Part shown: in pieces, positions 1 through 7,611 of the stretch | How positions within the stretch are numbered: the first letter of the stretch is position 1 | How the letters are laid out: each line of letters opens with the position of its first letter | Source of the DNA: Pseudomonadota bacterium | Lineage (GTDB): Bacteria; Pseudomonadota; Gammaproteobacteria; Burkholderiales; Burkholderiaceae_B | Assembly (NCBI GenBank): GCA_023427945.1 | Contig: JAEYZR010000065.1 | Span: forward strand, 1 to 17,874 | Direction: 5' to 3' | Length of the DNA: 17,874 nucleotides | Notes under the pieces: model-generated | What the model was told of the DNA's origin: nothing | The model's input: only the letters and a program-made list of their open reading frames with translations | The model's database searches: none | Translations under genes and position numbers: made by a program

Positions 1-2149
1 CATCCGCCGATCTCCTGGTGTCCTCGGAGGGCACATCCCCAGTCTTCCTCAGGGAGTCCAATAACCGCAACAATGGCGTCGGAGTGTATTCCTCCTCGGC
101 CTGCATCCTGGTTGGCATGGGTTCGGAACGGGTGACCGCCTGACGCATCAGCACAGAGCCCGTACTCGTCGTCGCGGTTTCCGGCTGAGTATCGGACGAG
201 GCCGTCATTTGAGCCGATTCCGATCTTGCAGGAAACGTCTTGGGCCTGACAGCCTGTTCCATACTGCCCGCTATTGTCTGATATGCACCAGACGCGGTTT
301 CGGCTGGCATCGGAGCGGGTGGTGCCTTGAGCCGTATAGGTTGCACCGGCACTGCGCTTGACTTCCGTTCAGGCGTTCCAGGCAACGAGTGGAATGTATC
401 GTCACCACTACTGCTTTCCGACGCCGAATCGCTTTGCATGGACCTCAACAACGGCCTGCTCATCCACGACGAAGGAGGCGCCGGATGATCCGCTGCGTCG
501 TTATCGGCCACCGTGGTGACCTGCACCGTATCGGCGTCTACTCGACTATCAAGGCTGTAAATATATGGCGATGGAACGTCACCTGAAACGCCGATACTGC
601 CGAGCGGCGTGCTCACTGCTGCGGGCCTGGACTCGACGTCTGAAAAAAGACGGCCTGCTCCATTCATGGCTGTCACATACGAGCTTCGATTGGTTCTGGA
701 CGAAAGAGGGTTATCGAACTGCTCGCGTGCCTTGGGGGCCGCGGGGGCCTTGGGGAATGCGACCCTTTGCTTTGCCATGTCCAAAGCCGTATTCACTGCA
801 TGACGGGCAGCTTCCAGGCGCGAGTGAAAAACGTCCAGCGGAAATGCCAGCCCGTTGGTGCCGGCAGATTTGACGAAATTATCCGTGTGCGCCTGAACGC
901 CATCATGACCGATATAAACCCCGATATTGATATCGCCCATGATGTTGATATTGGTGTTGTGGCTGTTCGAGACAATACCGCCGACTGGATCGGGCACATT
1001 CCGGTCATCGCGCACGCCGTCCACCTGATCTCCGCCGGGAAGTGAGAAGTCCAGAATTTCTTGATCAACGCCGGAGTCCGCTATCGAGCCTGGGGGGGAC
1101 GACCTTATCCCCATACGAGAAACGTCATCCTGGCCACTCAAGAACTCGTCGGGAAAGGTACTGGCATCGCGCACGGGCCTTAGCGGACCAATCTTCAGAA
1201 TGCTTTCATTAACCACCGGAGCCTTGTGCATGGAATAGGCCTGCGCGAGATGCATCGCCATGAAAGCAAAAGGATCGGCCCTCGAGTCTGCATTGAAAGC
1301 CCGGCAACTTGCTCGATATTTTTCGTGCTTGCTAACGTCTATGTGTTTCCAGGCATCGCCATCTGGGCATTCTCTGCGCCGGATTATTCCGGGAAGAATC
1401 ACCTCGTCGACAATCGCATCGAACAGAAACTCTCCCCAGAATGCCTTGGCCTTGTCTCCTCCCACCAGCTTCTGAAGGCCCATCGTCGCGTCCCTGATCT
1501 CCGCGGTAAGGCGCCTGGCCTGCTTGGCGTACCGCTTGGCGAGTTTTCCGCCATTTTCAGCATGAACCGCACGGTCTGCGTGATTCTTGGCGAAACCATG
1601 TTTTTCAATATGACGGAAAGTTGACCACGACAATTGGTCCAGGGTGGCGACCATACCGTCGAAGTGAACATGAAGAGCGGCAATCTGATCGCGCACTTGC
1701 GAACATTCCGCAGGCTCCTTGCCCGGGCACTCCGACGCGTCGGTTGCCAGTTTCTCCAGGATTTCAACCACCTTTTGCACGATCGCCAAATCCGTTATGC
1801 AAGCGTCTTCCAACTTGCAACCAACCGAGACATGGTGAGCCGAAGGTGCGTTCTCACCATTTCTAAGTTTGCTGTACAACTGGGCGGAAAGCTCCGCGAA
1901 GTCCTCCCAGGCATCAATTCGATTTTTCGTGCCGACACGCGCAGAAGATAGATAACGCTCATCCTGGGATGGCAGTATCTCTGAACCAGCCCCTGCATCA
2001 CTGTGCGTGCTTTGAACGACGTCAATCAAATCGCGAGTCAAACGACGCCGCTCCTCCCCCCCCACATCGGAACTCCTGGCACTCGTTCTATGGCTACTGG
2101 TCGACGCCGCAACAGAAGACACGCTAGTGCTGGGGTTTAAACGATTCAT
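1..2149 (-). CDS. sipA-like: SipA-like type III secreted invasion effector (3' part missing at window edge)
   Basis: An uninterrupted minus-strand reading frame runs from ATG 2149 to the left edge, giving 716 visible residues. I checked every codon for stops. The start has AGAGG upstream and an in-frame TAG just before it. The N-terminus is Ser/Thr-rich, as in T3SS substrates. Residues 60-330 are mostly helical, with an FDAIVDEVILPGII stretch (243-256) that resembles the SipA QEVMPYIASCI helix. Residues 398-410 (NTNINIMGDINIG) recall SipA's repeated Asn-Ile segment. Residues ~430-675 are Ser/Pro/Ala-rich and probably disordered. The last ~35 visible residues (RMQAEEEYTPTPLLRLLDSL onward, ending TRRSAD) resemble the start of the SipA actin-binding domain (DARETFLGVIRKAL onward, then VRRAFDGL). 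Its position after SctE and SctB is also the sipA position. The function, actin binding and bundling after injection, is inferred. The resemblance rests on remembered sequence, and the call could be wrong if it is an unrelated substrate. Confidence 0.6.
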   Translation of the reverse strand, partial: MNRLNPSTSVSSVAASTSSHRTSARSSDVGGEERRRLTRDLIDVVQSTHSDAGAGSEILPSQDERYLSSARVGTKNRIDAWEDFAELSAQLYSKLRNGENAPSAHHVSVGCKLEDACITDLAIVQKVVEILEKLATDASECPGKEPAECSQVRDQIAALHVHFDGMVATLDQLSWSTFRHIEKHGFAKNHADRAVHAENGGKLAKRYAKQARRLTAEIRDATMGLQKLVGGDKAKAFWGEFLFDAIVDEVILPGIIRRRECPDGDAWKHIDVSKHEKYRASCRAFNADSRADPFAFMAMHLAQAYSMHKAPVVNESILKIGPLRPVRDASTFPDEFLSGQDDVSRMGIRSSPPGSIADSGVDQEILDFSLPGGDQVDGVRDDRNVPDPVGGIVSNSHNTNINIMGDINIGVYIGHDGVQAHTDNFVKSAGTNGLAFPLDVFHSRLEAARHAVNTALDMAKQRVAFPKAPAAPKAREQFDNPLSSRTNRSSYVTAMNGAGRLFSDVESRPAAVSTPLGSIGVSGDVPSPYIYSLDSRVDADTVQVTTVADNDAADHPAPPSSWMSRPLLRSMQSDSASESSSGDDTFHSLPGTPERKSSAVPVQPIRLKAPPAPMPAETASGAYQTIAGSMEQAVRPKTFPARSESAQMTASSDTQPETATTSTGSVLMRQAVTRSEPMPTRMQAEEEYTPTPLLRLLDSLRKTGDVPSEDTRRSAD

Positions 2150-2213
2150 CTCACTGCCTCTCTAACTCAGGTCGAACGATCTCAGGGATCGCTAGATTTT
2201 CAATTTCCATCAC

Positions 2214-3110
2214 TCAAGCGCGAGTGTTCTGTGCAACATGCGACATCACATCGAGTTGGTTCTGAATGATGCCTTTGATACTGGCAAGCGTTTGCTCTTT
2301 GAGGCTTTCATCCCGACCACGCGCCTTGATGTCCACATCCGTCTGGCGGTTTTGCACCGACGCTTCGCCGGCAAGCGTTTCCCGGGTGGCACTCAACGAG
2401 GACGTGATGGCCGCATTGCTGCCCTCAATAGTCGACGACGACAATGTGGAGAGCTGTTGGACGGCAGAGCCCTGGGCCTGCAGTTTTGTGCTCTTGAGGG
2501 CCGAGACTTCGTGGTAGGCAGTCTGCCTGCTGGCATCCTGTCCAAGACGCTCAAGCACTTCGGGGCTCGTGTTTTTTCCGACGCCATTGGCATAACCGGT
2601 CAGTTCGTTACTGCGAACCATATTGGTACGAGTCGAGGTAATGTGGCGGTTCAAGCCTCGCATCGCAAGCCCGGCTCCCGCAAAGGTCGCAAGTCCGACT
2701 GCGGCAGCCTTGCTGATACCAGCGGCCATCGACGCCTTCCCCGATGTCACCAGGGTGCTTGCCTGGGAAGCTGCCAACGCAGTTTCACGACGACTGCTAT
2801 TGGTGATCATTTTCGAATCGTTCAACTCAAGCTTGAGTATCATGCCAAGCAAATCCGCCAGCAGCTTCGAAAGATCGATAGCGCGCTGGACATCGGAACG
2901 TTCAAAAATGTTCTCGCTCTTGCCCGCATTGAGTGCAGGACGTAGTTCTGGACGACCACCGGAACCGTACATCTTCACCCGACCTTTCAGCGCGCCGGCG
3001 TCGGCCGCACTTTGAAGGGCGTCCTCAGGCATAGACGCATCGGACGATGAGACGCCGGGCTGCCCGGGAAGAACCTGAAAAGCCAGTTGAGTGTTGCTAA
3101 TACCAATCAT
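2214..3110 (-). CDS. sctB: SctB minor translocator (SipC/IpaC-like pore protein)
   Basis: This 298-residue protein is the expected second pore component, inserted with SctE into the host membrane at the needle tip. It has one hydrophobic, Ala/Gly-rich segment at about residues 126-151, a soluble N-terminal arm, and a long polar, helical C-terminal half. It ends in a VAQNTRA-type tail similar to the end of SipC (SVAQHQAARA). ATG 3110 is preceded by AGGA eight bases upstream. It lies 54 bases downstream of sctE and 64 bases upstream of the SipA-like gene, matching the sipB-sipC-sipA order. Sequence conservation is low, as is usual for this family, so hydropathy, tail and position carry the assignment. 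In Salmonella the C-terminal half also nucleates and bundles actin; whether that holds here cannot be read from the sequence. Confidence 0.85.
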   Translation of the reverse strand: MIGISNTQLAFQVLPGQPGVSSSDASMPEDALQSAADAGALKGRVKMYGSGGRPELRPALNAGKSENIFERSDVQRAIDLSKLLADLLGMILKLELNDSKMITNSSRRETALAASQASTLVTSGKASMAAGISKAAAVGLATFAGAGLAMRGLNRHITSTRTNMVRSNELTGYANGVGKNTSPEVLERLGQDASRQTAYHEVSALKSTKLQAQGSAVQQLSTLSSSTIEGSNAAITSSLSATRETLAGEASVQNRQTDVDIKARGRDESLKEQTLASIKGIIQNQLDVMSHVAQNTRA

Positions 3111-3164
3111 GGTGATATTCCTGTGTTAAGTATTCTCTGCTAGCGCCGTGTACGGCAAGTCGTT

Positions 3165-4532
3165 TCAGATCGCTACGCGACGCACATTTCTCAACGCGAA
3201 CACACCGGCCTGCTGCTCCGCTTCCTGGGCATCGGAAGCAGACTTCTGCAAATTAATTAACCGTGACTGCTGGTTTTGCCACTCTTTAACAGCAGAGTCG
3301 ATAATGTGATCGAGTTGTGGCAGGCTGGTCAGCAACCTGACGATTTCTGCCTGAATGTCGGCCAGTCGCTCTTCGTTCACTCCGAGCCAGGCACTTGTGC
3401 CCGCGGCGCCTGCGCCCCGAAGGGTGCCGGTGCCCACCGCAGTCATCTGCGCGTATAGGGAAATTACTTTTGGATCGACATTCGTCACGCCGACTTTCGA
3501 AAGCATTTTCTTGGTACCGGAGACCGTAAGCTTGCTGGCCGCGTTTGCACTCTGCGTGACACGAGAGGCCATGGACGATGCGAGCGCCGTAGACTTCGCG
3601 GCCATCGACTTGAGCATCTGTGGCACGGCTTTGGTAACCGATCGCATAAGTGGACCCGTTATTTTTCCAACGGCGTTGGAGGCTGCACTCGATCTGGCGA
3701 CGACGGCTACGACGATCACAGCCATTACAGCCAACATTGCGCCAAGTGCTGCGCCAACCATCCGACCGATGTCTTCCTTCACCCCAAACTTCTGCAGCAC
3801 GCCGGAAATTACGCCGGCAAACTGCTCCACAAGGGGTGAAAATACCGCCTCAATCAAGGGTGAGATCAATCTGCCGGTAAGCGACTCTCCCGTCGTGGCT
3901 TCGACGATCCCATCGGCGGCCATCAGGGCCAATCCGGCACCCGCCAGAACCAGACTCGTACCACCGGTAAATACAGCTGAAACCACCGAAGCGGCAACCA
4001 GCAAACCGCCAAGAATTTTTCCCACCCAGCCCATGACGTTCGAAACCATTTCAGCGGTCTCTTCTTTCTTCTGAGCTTCGTCGGCCTGCCTTTCGAAGGA
4101 ATTGCGCTGGATCTTGTTGATTCTCTTGAAGCGCTCCATTGAGTCGACCAACTGTTGGTCAGATGTATCTGCGGCAACCTTCTGGATTTTTGCGACCCAG
4201 TAGGCAAGCGCAGCGGCACCGTTAAGACCTTCGGGTGTTCTGTTTGCGGCGACGCCCGCGGACTCCGTCGCCGCGTGTCCATTCCCCTTTGATAGGGTCG
4301 TGACGGGCTTGCGCAATTGCGGGGCAACGACCGCCCCCATAGCCTGCAGCATCTCGGAGCGCGAGCCAGGCCCCGCTTTGCCGCTCAGACGCTCGAGCAC
4401 GTCGTCCAGCGATACGTTGCGCGCCTGAACCGGGACCTCATCGCGATCATTTATTTCGTCCTGCTGATTTGCGTTCTGCACTGGAGCAGTTGCAAGCAAA
4501 GTGCTTCGATCGACACTTATGGATTCACTCAT
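3165..4532 (-). CDS. sctE: SctE major translocator (SipB/IpaB-like pore protein)
   Basis: This 455-residue protein has the hallmark SipB/IpaB layout: a polar N-terminal region that should bind the chaperone, a helical charged stretch (~115-162), a long hydrophobic region (~167-207), a second one (~257-283) rich in Ala/Val/Met, and an amphipathic C-terminal coiled region. I chose ATG 4532 over an upstream in-frame start at 4574, because GAGGTG lies just upstream and the 4532 start overlaps the chaperone stop by 8 bases, implying translational coupling. The protein would be kept soluble by the SicA-like chaperone encoded just upstream, secreted, and inserted in the host membrane with SctB. It is shorter than SipB (593 aa) and IpaB (580 aa), with much of the difference in the N-terminal region. 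The class is clear, the fine function inferred. Confidence 0.9.
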   Translation of the reverse strand: MSESISVDRSTLLATAPVQNANQQDEINDRDEVPVQARNVSLDDVLERLSGKAGPGSRSEMLQAMGAVVAPQLRKPVTTLSKGNGHAATESAGVAANRTPEGLNGAAALAYWVAKIQKVAADTSDQQLVDSMERFKRINKIQRNSFERQADEAQKKEETAEMVSNVMGWVGKILGGLLVAASVVSAVFTGGTSLVLAGAGLALMAADGIVEATTGESLTGRLISPLIEAVFSPLVEQFAGVISGVLQKFGVKEDIGRMVGAALGAMLAVMAVIVVAVVARSSAASNAVGKITGPLMRSVTKAVPQMLKSMAAKSTALASSMASRVTQSANAASKLTVSGTKKMLSKVGVTNVDPKVISLYAQMTAVGTGTLRGAGAAGTSAWLGVNEERLADIQAEIVRLLTSLPQLDHIIDSAVKEWQNQQSRLINLQKSASDAQEAEQQAGVFALRNVRRVAI

Positions 4533-5082
4533 CTTCCACCTCGGCTTCCTCGTTATCAGAGGGTGTTCCCACACCTTTTATGATTCGCAGATAGGCTGCG
4601 GCCTTTTTATGAATACGGTCGTCCACACCTTCCACTGTCAGCATCTCGAAATAGCGACGTGCCTTGCCCAGGCGCCGCAGAAGCAAATTGCACTCACCTG
4701 CACACAACATGGCACGGTGGTCTCCGCCACTGATGGTGTAAGCCATCGCATAGACATCGAGCGCCTTGCTATAGTCCTTCTTCAATTGAAAGACCGCGCC
4801 CAATCCGAGGGCATAGTCGACGTTATAGAAGTCGTACACGCACAGCAGTCGAAACATCGACTCTGCCTCATCCAGGCGGCCTTGCTGATAGAAGTCGTAG
4901 GCCTGGCCGTAGATCGCTTCCATCGTGTCGCTGGAAATGCTGTACATGTCCTTGAATGTTGCTCCCGCCTGAATCCCATCGATGACTGTGTCAAACAGTC
5001 TTTCGAGCTGGTCCTCGTTCACAGGCCCTGCTGCGGCCAGTTCGCTGAGCAAAGGACGGTGGGAGTTTGTTGATGTGGTCAT
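4525..5082 (-). CDS. sicA-like: SicA/LcrH-type translocator chaperone (TPR, class II)
   Basis: This 185-residue protein contains three tandem tetratricopeptide-like helix pairs at about residues 55-150 (AYDFYQQGRLDEAESMFRLL; ALGLGAVFQLKKDYSKALDV; AMLCAGECNLLLRRLGKARR). These are typical of the class II chaperones SicA, IpgC and LcrH that hold both translocators in the cytoplasm. ATG 5082 (MTTSTNS) is preferred over a longer in-frame start at 5166 because it gives the usual N-terminus and has AAGG upstream. It leads the operon chaperone-sctE-sctB-SipA-like, as in SPI-1. In Salmonella, SicA freed from SipB/SipC becomes co-activator of InvF, and the matching regulator is encoded at 10783-11547. 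It is about 20 residues longer than SicA (165 aa) and ends in an acidic tail (SDNEEAEVEDE). Confidence 0.9.
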   Translation of the reverse strand: MTTSTNSHRPLLSELAAAGPVNEDQLERLFDTVIDGIQAGATFKDMYSISSDTMEAIYGQAYDFYQQGRLDEAESMFRLLCVYDFYNVDYALGLGAVFQLKKDYSKALDVYAMAYTISGGDHRAMLCAGECNLLLRRLGKARRYFEMLTVEGVDDRIHKKAAAYLRIIKGVGTPSDNEEAEVEDE

Positions 5083-5270
5083 GATGGAATAGCCTTGTTG
5101 ACAAGCGCACTTTAGCGGCACAGCACTGAAGAAATCTTTAAAAAAACGACCATGAAAGGCGGGCATTCCGGACCGCCTGGTTGCCTCTGTCGATATGAGC
5201 GAAATCTAGAAGCAAGGCTAATGTTCCAGCCCTATTCTTCAGCCTACGAAGAGATATGGAGCAATCAACC
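5083..5270. promoter_or_regulatory. Divergent intergenic region between chaperone operon and sctA
   Basis: About 190 bases separate the minus-strand chaperone start from the plus-strand sctA start, so promoters in both directions must lie here or sctA is transcribed alone. I see a run of seven A at 5140-5146, and an inverted repeat GGCGG-10 bases-CCGCC around 5158-5182. There is a weak plus-strand pair, TTGCCT near 5180 with TCTAGA 18 bases on. No hexamer pair is good enough to call a promoter. If the InvF-SicA circuit works as in Salmonella, an InvF site should be in this region on the chaperone side. Confidence 0.4.
5258..5261 (+). promoter_or_regulatory. Ribosome binding site deciding the sctA start
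   Basis: GGAG nine bases before ATG 5271. The alternative ATG 5256 overlaps it and has only GAAGAG two bases away, so initiation at 5271 is preferred. Confidence 0.55.
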
Positions 5271-6236
5271 ATGACAAGTATCTCCGGCGCACTGTCGCCC
5301 ACCTTCATTCCGCACCTGTCTGACCCCCCAACTGATGGCGAAGCGCGTGATTCATCCCTGGCACCGAATCGGATCGGCACCTGGCGGCATGTCAACAACG
5401 AAGCGACTTCCGACATCGATCCGACCGCCGAAGTATTCAAGAGGCTTGCCAAACAGAACCCAGGTGCCTTGTCACTTCAGGTGACGGAGCTTGCCACGCA
5501 ACGCCAGCAACAGATCGCTGCATTTCGCACGAAAACCATGATCGCGCTTGGCGCGCACGCGATGAGTGCGGAAAAAAAAGATGTCATTGACTCTTTTGAG
5601 GCGATCATGACCGAGGAGAACAACGGCACGGTCAAACTTAACGGACAAATCCTCGGAAAGTACGCGGACTTCATGAGCGAGCTTGGTGCTCTCATGGTCA
5701 AAATCAACGCGGGAGTAACGGCAGCAGAAGATGGCAAATCGAACTTGAATGGCCACGGAATTCTGGTCGCCCTCACTGAATTTTCCAGAAGTTTTTCAGG
5801 GGAACGAAAAACAATCGGTTCATTTTCAAATAAAGCAGATGCCATCGCTTTTCAGGGGCGCTTTCGAGGTAACACCGCTGAACTCAGTTGGAACGCGAAC
5901 ACAAGAAAATACGACGTCAACTTCAACATGGGTGGACTCAACCCGATTCTTGATGCCGTTGCCAACACACCCGCCGATGCCGAGGTGCTAAAAAGCGAAC
6001 TGGCCAAGCGAACAGACCTTTCGGCCTTTGGAATGCACTTGCGCCGTGACAAAGTGACCTCGCCCACCGTTCAGTCTTTGTCACTGGCAACCAGCGACGT
6101 TCAAAAGACGTTTCAAACCGACCTCGATCTCCAGATCAACGAACTCAGCCGCTCAATTTCCCAGTTCGACAATTTGGTGAAGCTCTTTTCTTCGATGATT
6201 GCCTCGTTGGCCGACACATACAAGACTTTTCTCTGA
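5271..6236 (+). CDS. sctA: SctA needle-tip protein (IpaD/SipD/BipD-like)
   Basis: This 321-residue protein fits the IpaD family: a variable N-terminal part, a central coiled-coil and mixed domain, and a conserved amphipathic C-terminal helix (INELSRSISQFDNLVKLFSS followed by MIASLADTYKTFL). That helix closely resembles the end of IpaD, SipD and BipD and forms the coiled coil with the needle. It should cap the needle and control translocon assembly. I start it at ATG 5271 because GGAG lies 9 bases upstream (5258-5261). ATG 5256 in the same frame has its purine-rich stretch too close. Unusually, it stands alone on the plus strand instead of sitting between sctB and the effector as sipD does. 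An A8 tract lies at 5572-5579. Confidence 0.85.
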   Translation: MTSISGALSPTFIPHLSDPPTDGEARDSSLAPNRIGTWRHVNNEATSDIDPTAEVFKRLAKQNPGALSLQVTELATQRQQQIAAFRTKTMIALGAHAMSAEKKDVIDSFEAIMTEENNGTVKLNGQILGKYADFMSELGALMVKINAGVTAAEDGKSNLNGHGILVALTEFSRSFSGERKTIGSFSNKADAIAFQGRFRGNTAELSWNANTRKYDVNFNMGGLNPILDAVANTPADAEVLKSELAKRTDLSAFGMHLRRDKVTSPTVQSLSLATSDVQKTFQTDLDLQINELSRSISQFDNLVKLFSSMIASLADTYKTFL

Positions 6237-6280
6237 ACAATCAGAAGCGGAATCATGTGCTCTGGGCGCAGGGCATATGC

Positions 6281-6298
6281 TCCTGCCCTCTGGCAGGA
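6281..6298. terminator. Hairpin between convergent sctA and sctL (possible terminator)
   Basis: A perfect 7-bp inverted repeat, TCCTGCC/GGCAGGA with a four-base loop, lies in the 89-base gap between the end of sctA (6236) and the end of sctL (6326), where convergent transcripts must stop. No U-tract follows it in either direction; a five-base A run follows on the plus strand, so it would read as U only before the stem on the minus strand. It may be a weak bidirectional terminator, or only a 3' end-stabilising stem. Confidence 0.4.
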
Positions 6299-6325
6299 AA
6301 AACAGATCTGCATTTCTGATGACGA

Positions 6326-7021
6326 TCAAATGCGCGCTACCCATTGTTCGGAAAACTTGATTAATGCATCACGGCACATTTCGCGTGCAAGCTCGTCGGA
6401 TATCGGCAAGGCCTGAGACCCCACCTCCCCTACCCTAAGCGGCCCGTACAGGCTGTCAACATGGACCTCCCAGCGATGTACATCCCAACTCGCGGAAAAC
6501 ACGCAGTCTGTCTGAGACACGTCGATTCTTGCATCCAATCCGAGGTGTCTACAGTGTGCCGAAAGCGCAGAAACATCTGCCTTCGTTGGCACGGTTATCC
6601 GCAGGGGCGACGTTACCGTTGAAAGGTGAGAGGCGAGCACTGTATCAAGCAGGGTGACCAGTGTCGGCGCCTCGGCCATGAAGTCCTGCATGGCGAACTG
6701 TGCATCAAGACTGGCCTGGACTCGCAAATCCTCCTTCAAGTGCTGGAGTTCTTCCAGCAGGGTCACCAGCGGATGCAACGCAGCTTGCACCCCCATTTCC
6801 ACACCTTTTCGCATGCCCGCCTCACAGTATTCCTGCGCCTGTGACCGAGCCTGCGAAAGTAATGCATCAGCTCTGGTCTGCGCATCCAGAACCATATCTC
6901 TTGCCTGTCGAGTGGCAGCAAGTTGATCCTTTTTTATGATCCACGCTGCGTCTTCACTTGCAGCGTTGGCACTGTAGATGTCCGATGCTTCTCTCGGAAC
7001 GATATCAATCTCTTTGAGCAT
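6326..7021 (-). CDS. sctL: SctL stator/ATPase regulator (OrgB-like)
   Basis: This 231-residue protein is in the orgB position, last in the basal-body operon. Its N-terminal half is a long charged Ala/Gln/Arg-rich helix (~35-110), as expected for the peripheral-stalk-like arm. The C-terminal half is a mixed domain (~130-231), as in the HrpE/YscL/FliH family that binds the SctN ATPase and the sorting platform. ATG 7021 overlaps the 3' end of sctK by 17 bases. A longer in-frame start at 7105 would run deep into sctK and adds a segment unlike the family. No strong ribosome site precedes 7021, so coupling to sctK translation is likely. Conservation is low in this family; the assignment combines length, helix pattern and position. 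Confidence 0.8.
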   Translation of the reverse strand: MLKEIDIVPREASDIYSANAASEDAAWIIKKDQLAATRQARDMVLDAQTRADALLSQARSQAQEYCEAGMRKGVEMGVQAALHPLVTLLEELQHLKEDLRVQASLDAQFAMQDFMAEAPTLVTLLDTVLASHLSTVTSPLRITVPTKADVSALSAHCRHLGLDARIDVSQTDCVFSASWDVHRWEVHVDSLYGPLRVGEVGSQALPISDELAREMCRDALIKFSEQWVARI

Positions 7022-7610
7022 GATAGAAAATGATGGCGTGACTGAATAAACGTAGACAACTTGCACTGGCAGGAAAAGCCACCTCCCCCCTCTCAACAGA
7101 GGCACACGGTTGAACTTCGGGCGGAAGTTTCATGCGTAGCCGATCTGACCAGCCCAGGGGCAGGTCAGGCAAAGCTTTTTGAAGACAGCTCATGCCCAAT
7201 GCAAAAATCCGTGTGTCCAACTCGCCTCGGGGCCACTCCACAGCGGTGCCATTGGAAAAAAGGAACACCTTCCCCCAAAGCGATTCAGACAAGGGATACG
7301 TCACAAATCCATAGGCGTTATGGCGCAAATGTAGAACAGCGTTGGTTTTGATCAGAGCGTTACGCGCCAGGCGTGCGCCCACCAGGTAGACTGCCTCTGA
7401 CAAAGCATCCCACTGCTGCACTAGCCAAGGTACACCTGGTGCTCCCAAATCAGCCACCGTGACCGGACGCAGACCTGCCCGCTGAAGAAGCAACGCATTG
7501 CCCAGGCGTCGGTGCCAACGGAGGTCGATGTTGAATCTGGCCAACCATTGAGGATCAACCCAGTCCACGGGATCGTAGAGAATGCGTAACAAGGCAGCGT
7601 CAGGTTTCAT
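7005..7610 (-). CDS. sctK: SctK sorting-platform protein (OrgA/MxiK-like)
   Basis: This 201-residue protein matches the length of OrgA (~199 aa) and its slot between sctJ and sctL. The DPxxWVDPQWL motif near residue 12 and the RLGNALLL stretch near residue 35 fit the OrgA/MxiK family N-terminal region. In these systems SctK links the cytoplasmic face of the SctD ring to the SctQ-SctL-SctN pods. It starts at ATG 7610, one base after the sctJ stop, with AAAGG upstream, and its last 17 bases are shared with sctL. It has no membrane segment. Confidence 0.82.
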   Translation of the reverse strand: MKPDAALLRILYDPVDWVDPQWLARFNIDLRWHRRLGNALLLQRAGLRPVTVADLGAPGVPWLVQQWDALSEAVYLVGARLARNALIKTNAVLHLRHNAYGFVTYPLSESLWGKVFLFSNGTAVEWPRGELDTRIFALGMSCLQKALPDLPLGWSDRLRMKLPPEVQPCASVERGEVAFPASASCLRLFSHAIIFYHAQRD

Positions 7611-7611
7611 G

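Noticed and set aside
1226..1951. Plus-strand frames at the left end
   Set aside because: They overlap the continuous minus-strand SipA-like frame, which has a good ribosome site and T3SS-substrate composition.
2150..2213. CGATC-5 bases-GATCG stem between sctB and the SipA-like gene
   Set aside because: The stem is only five base pairs and no U-run follows. It is too weak to call a terminator or attenuator.
2238..2945. Long plus-strand open frame opposite sctB
   Set aside because: It is an antisense shadow of sctB, with biased composition and no family resemblance.
3355..4074. Plus-strand Thr/Ala-rich open frame opposite sctE
   Set aside because: It arises from the Ala/Val codons of the sctE hydrophobic segments read on the other strand; no start signal.
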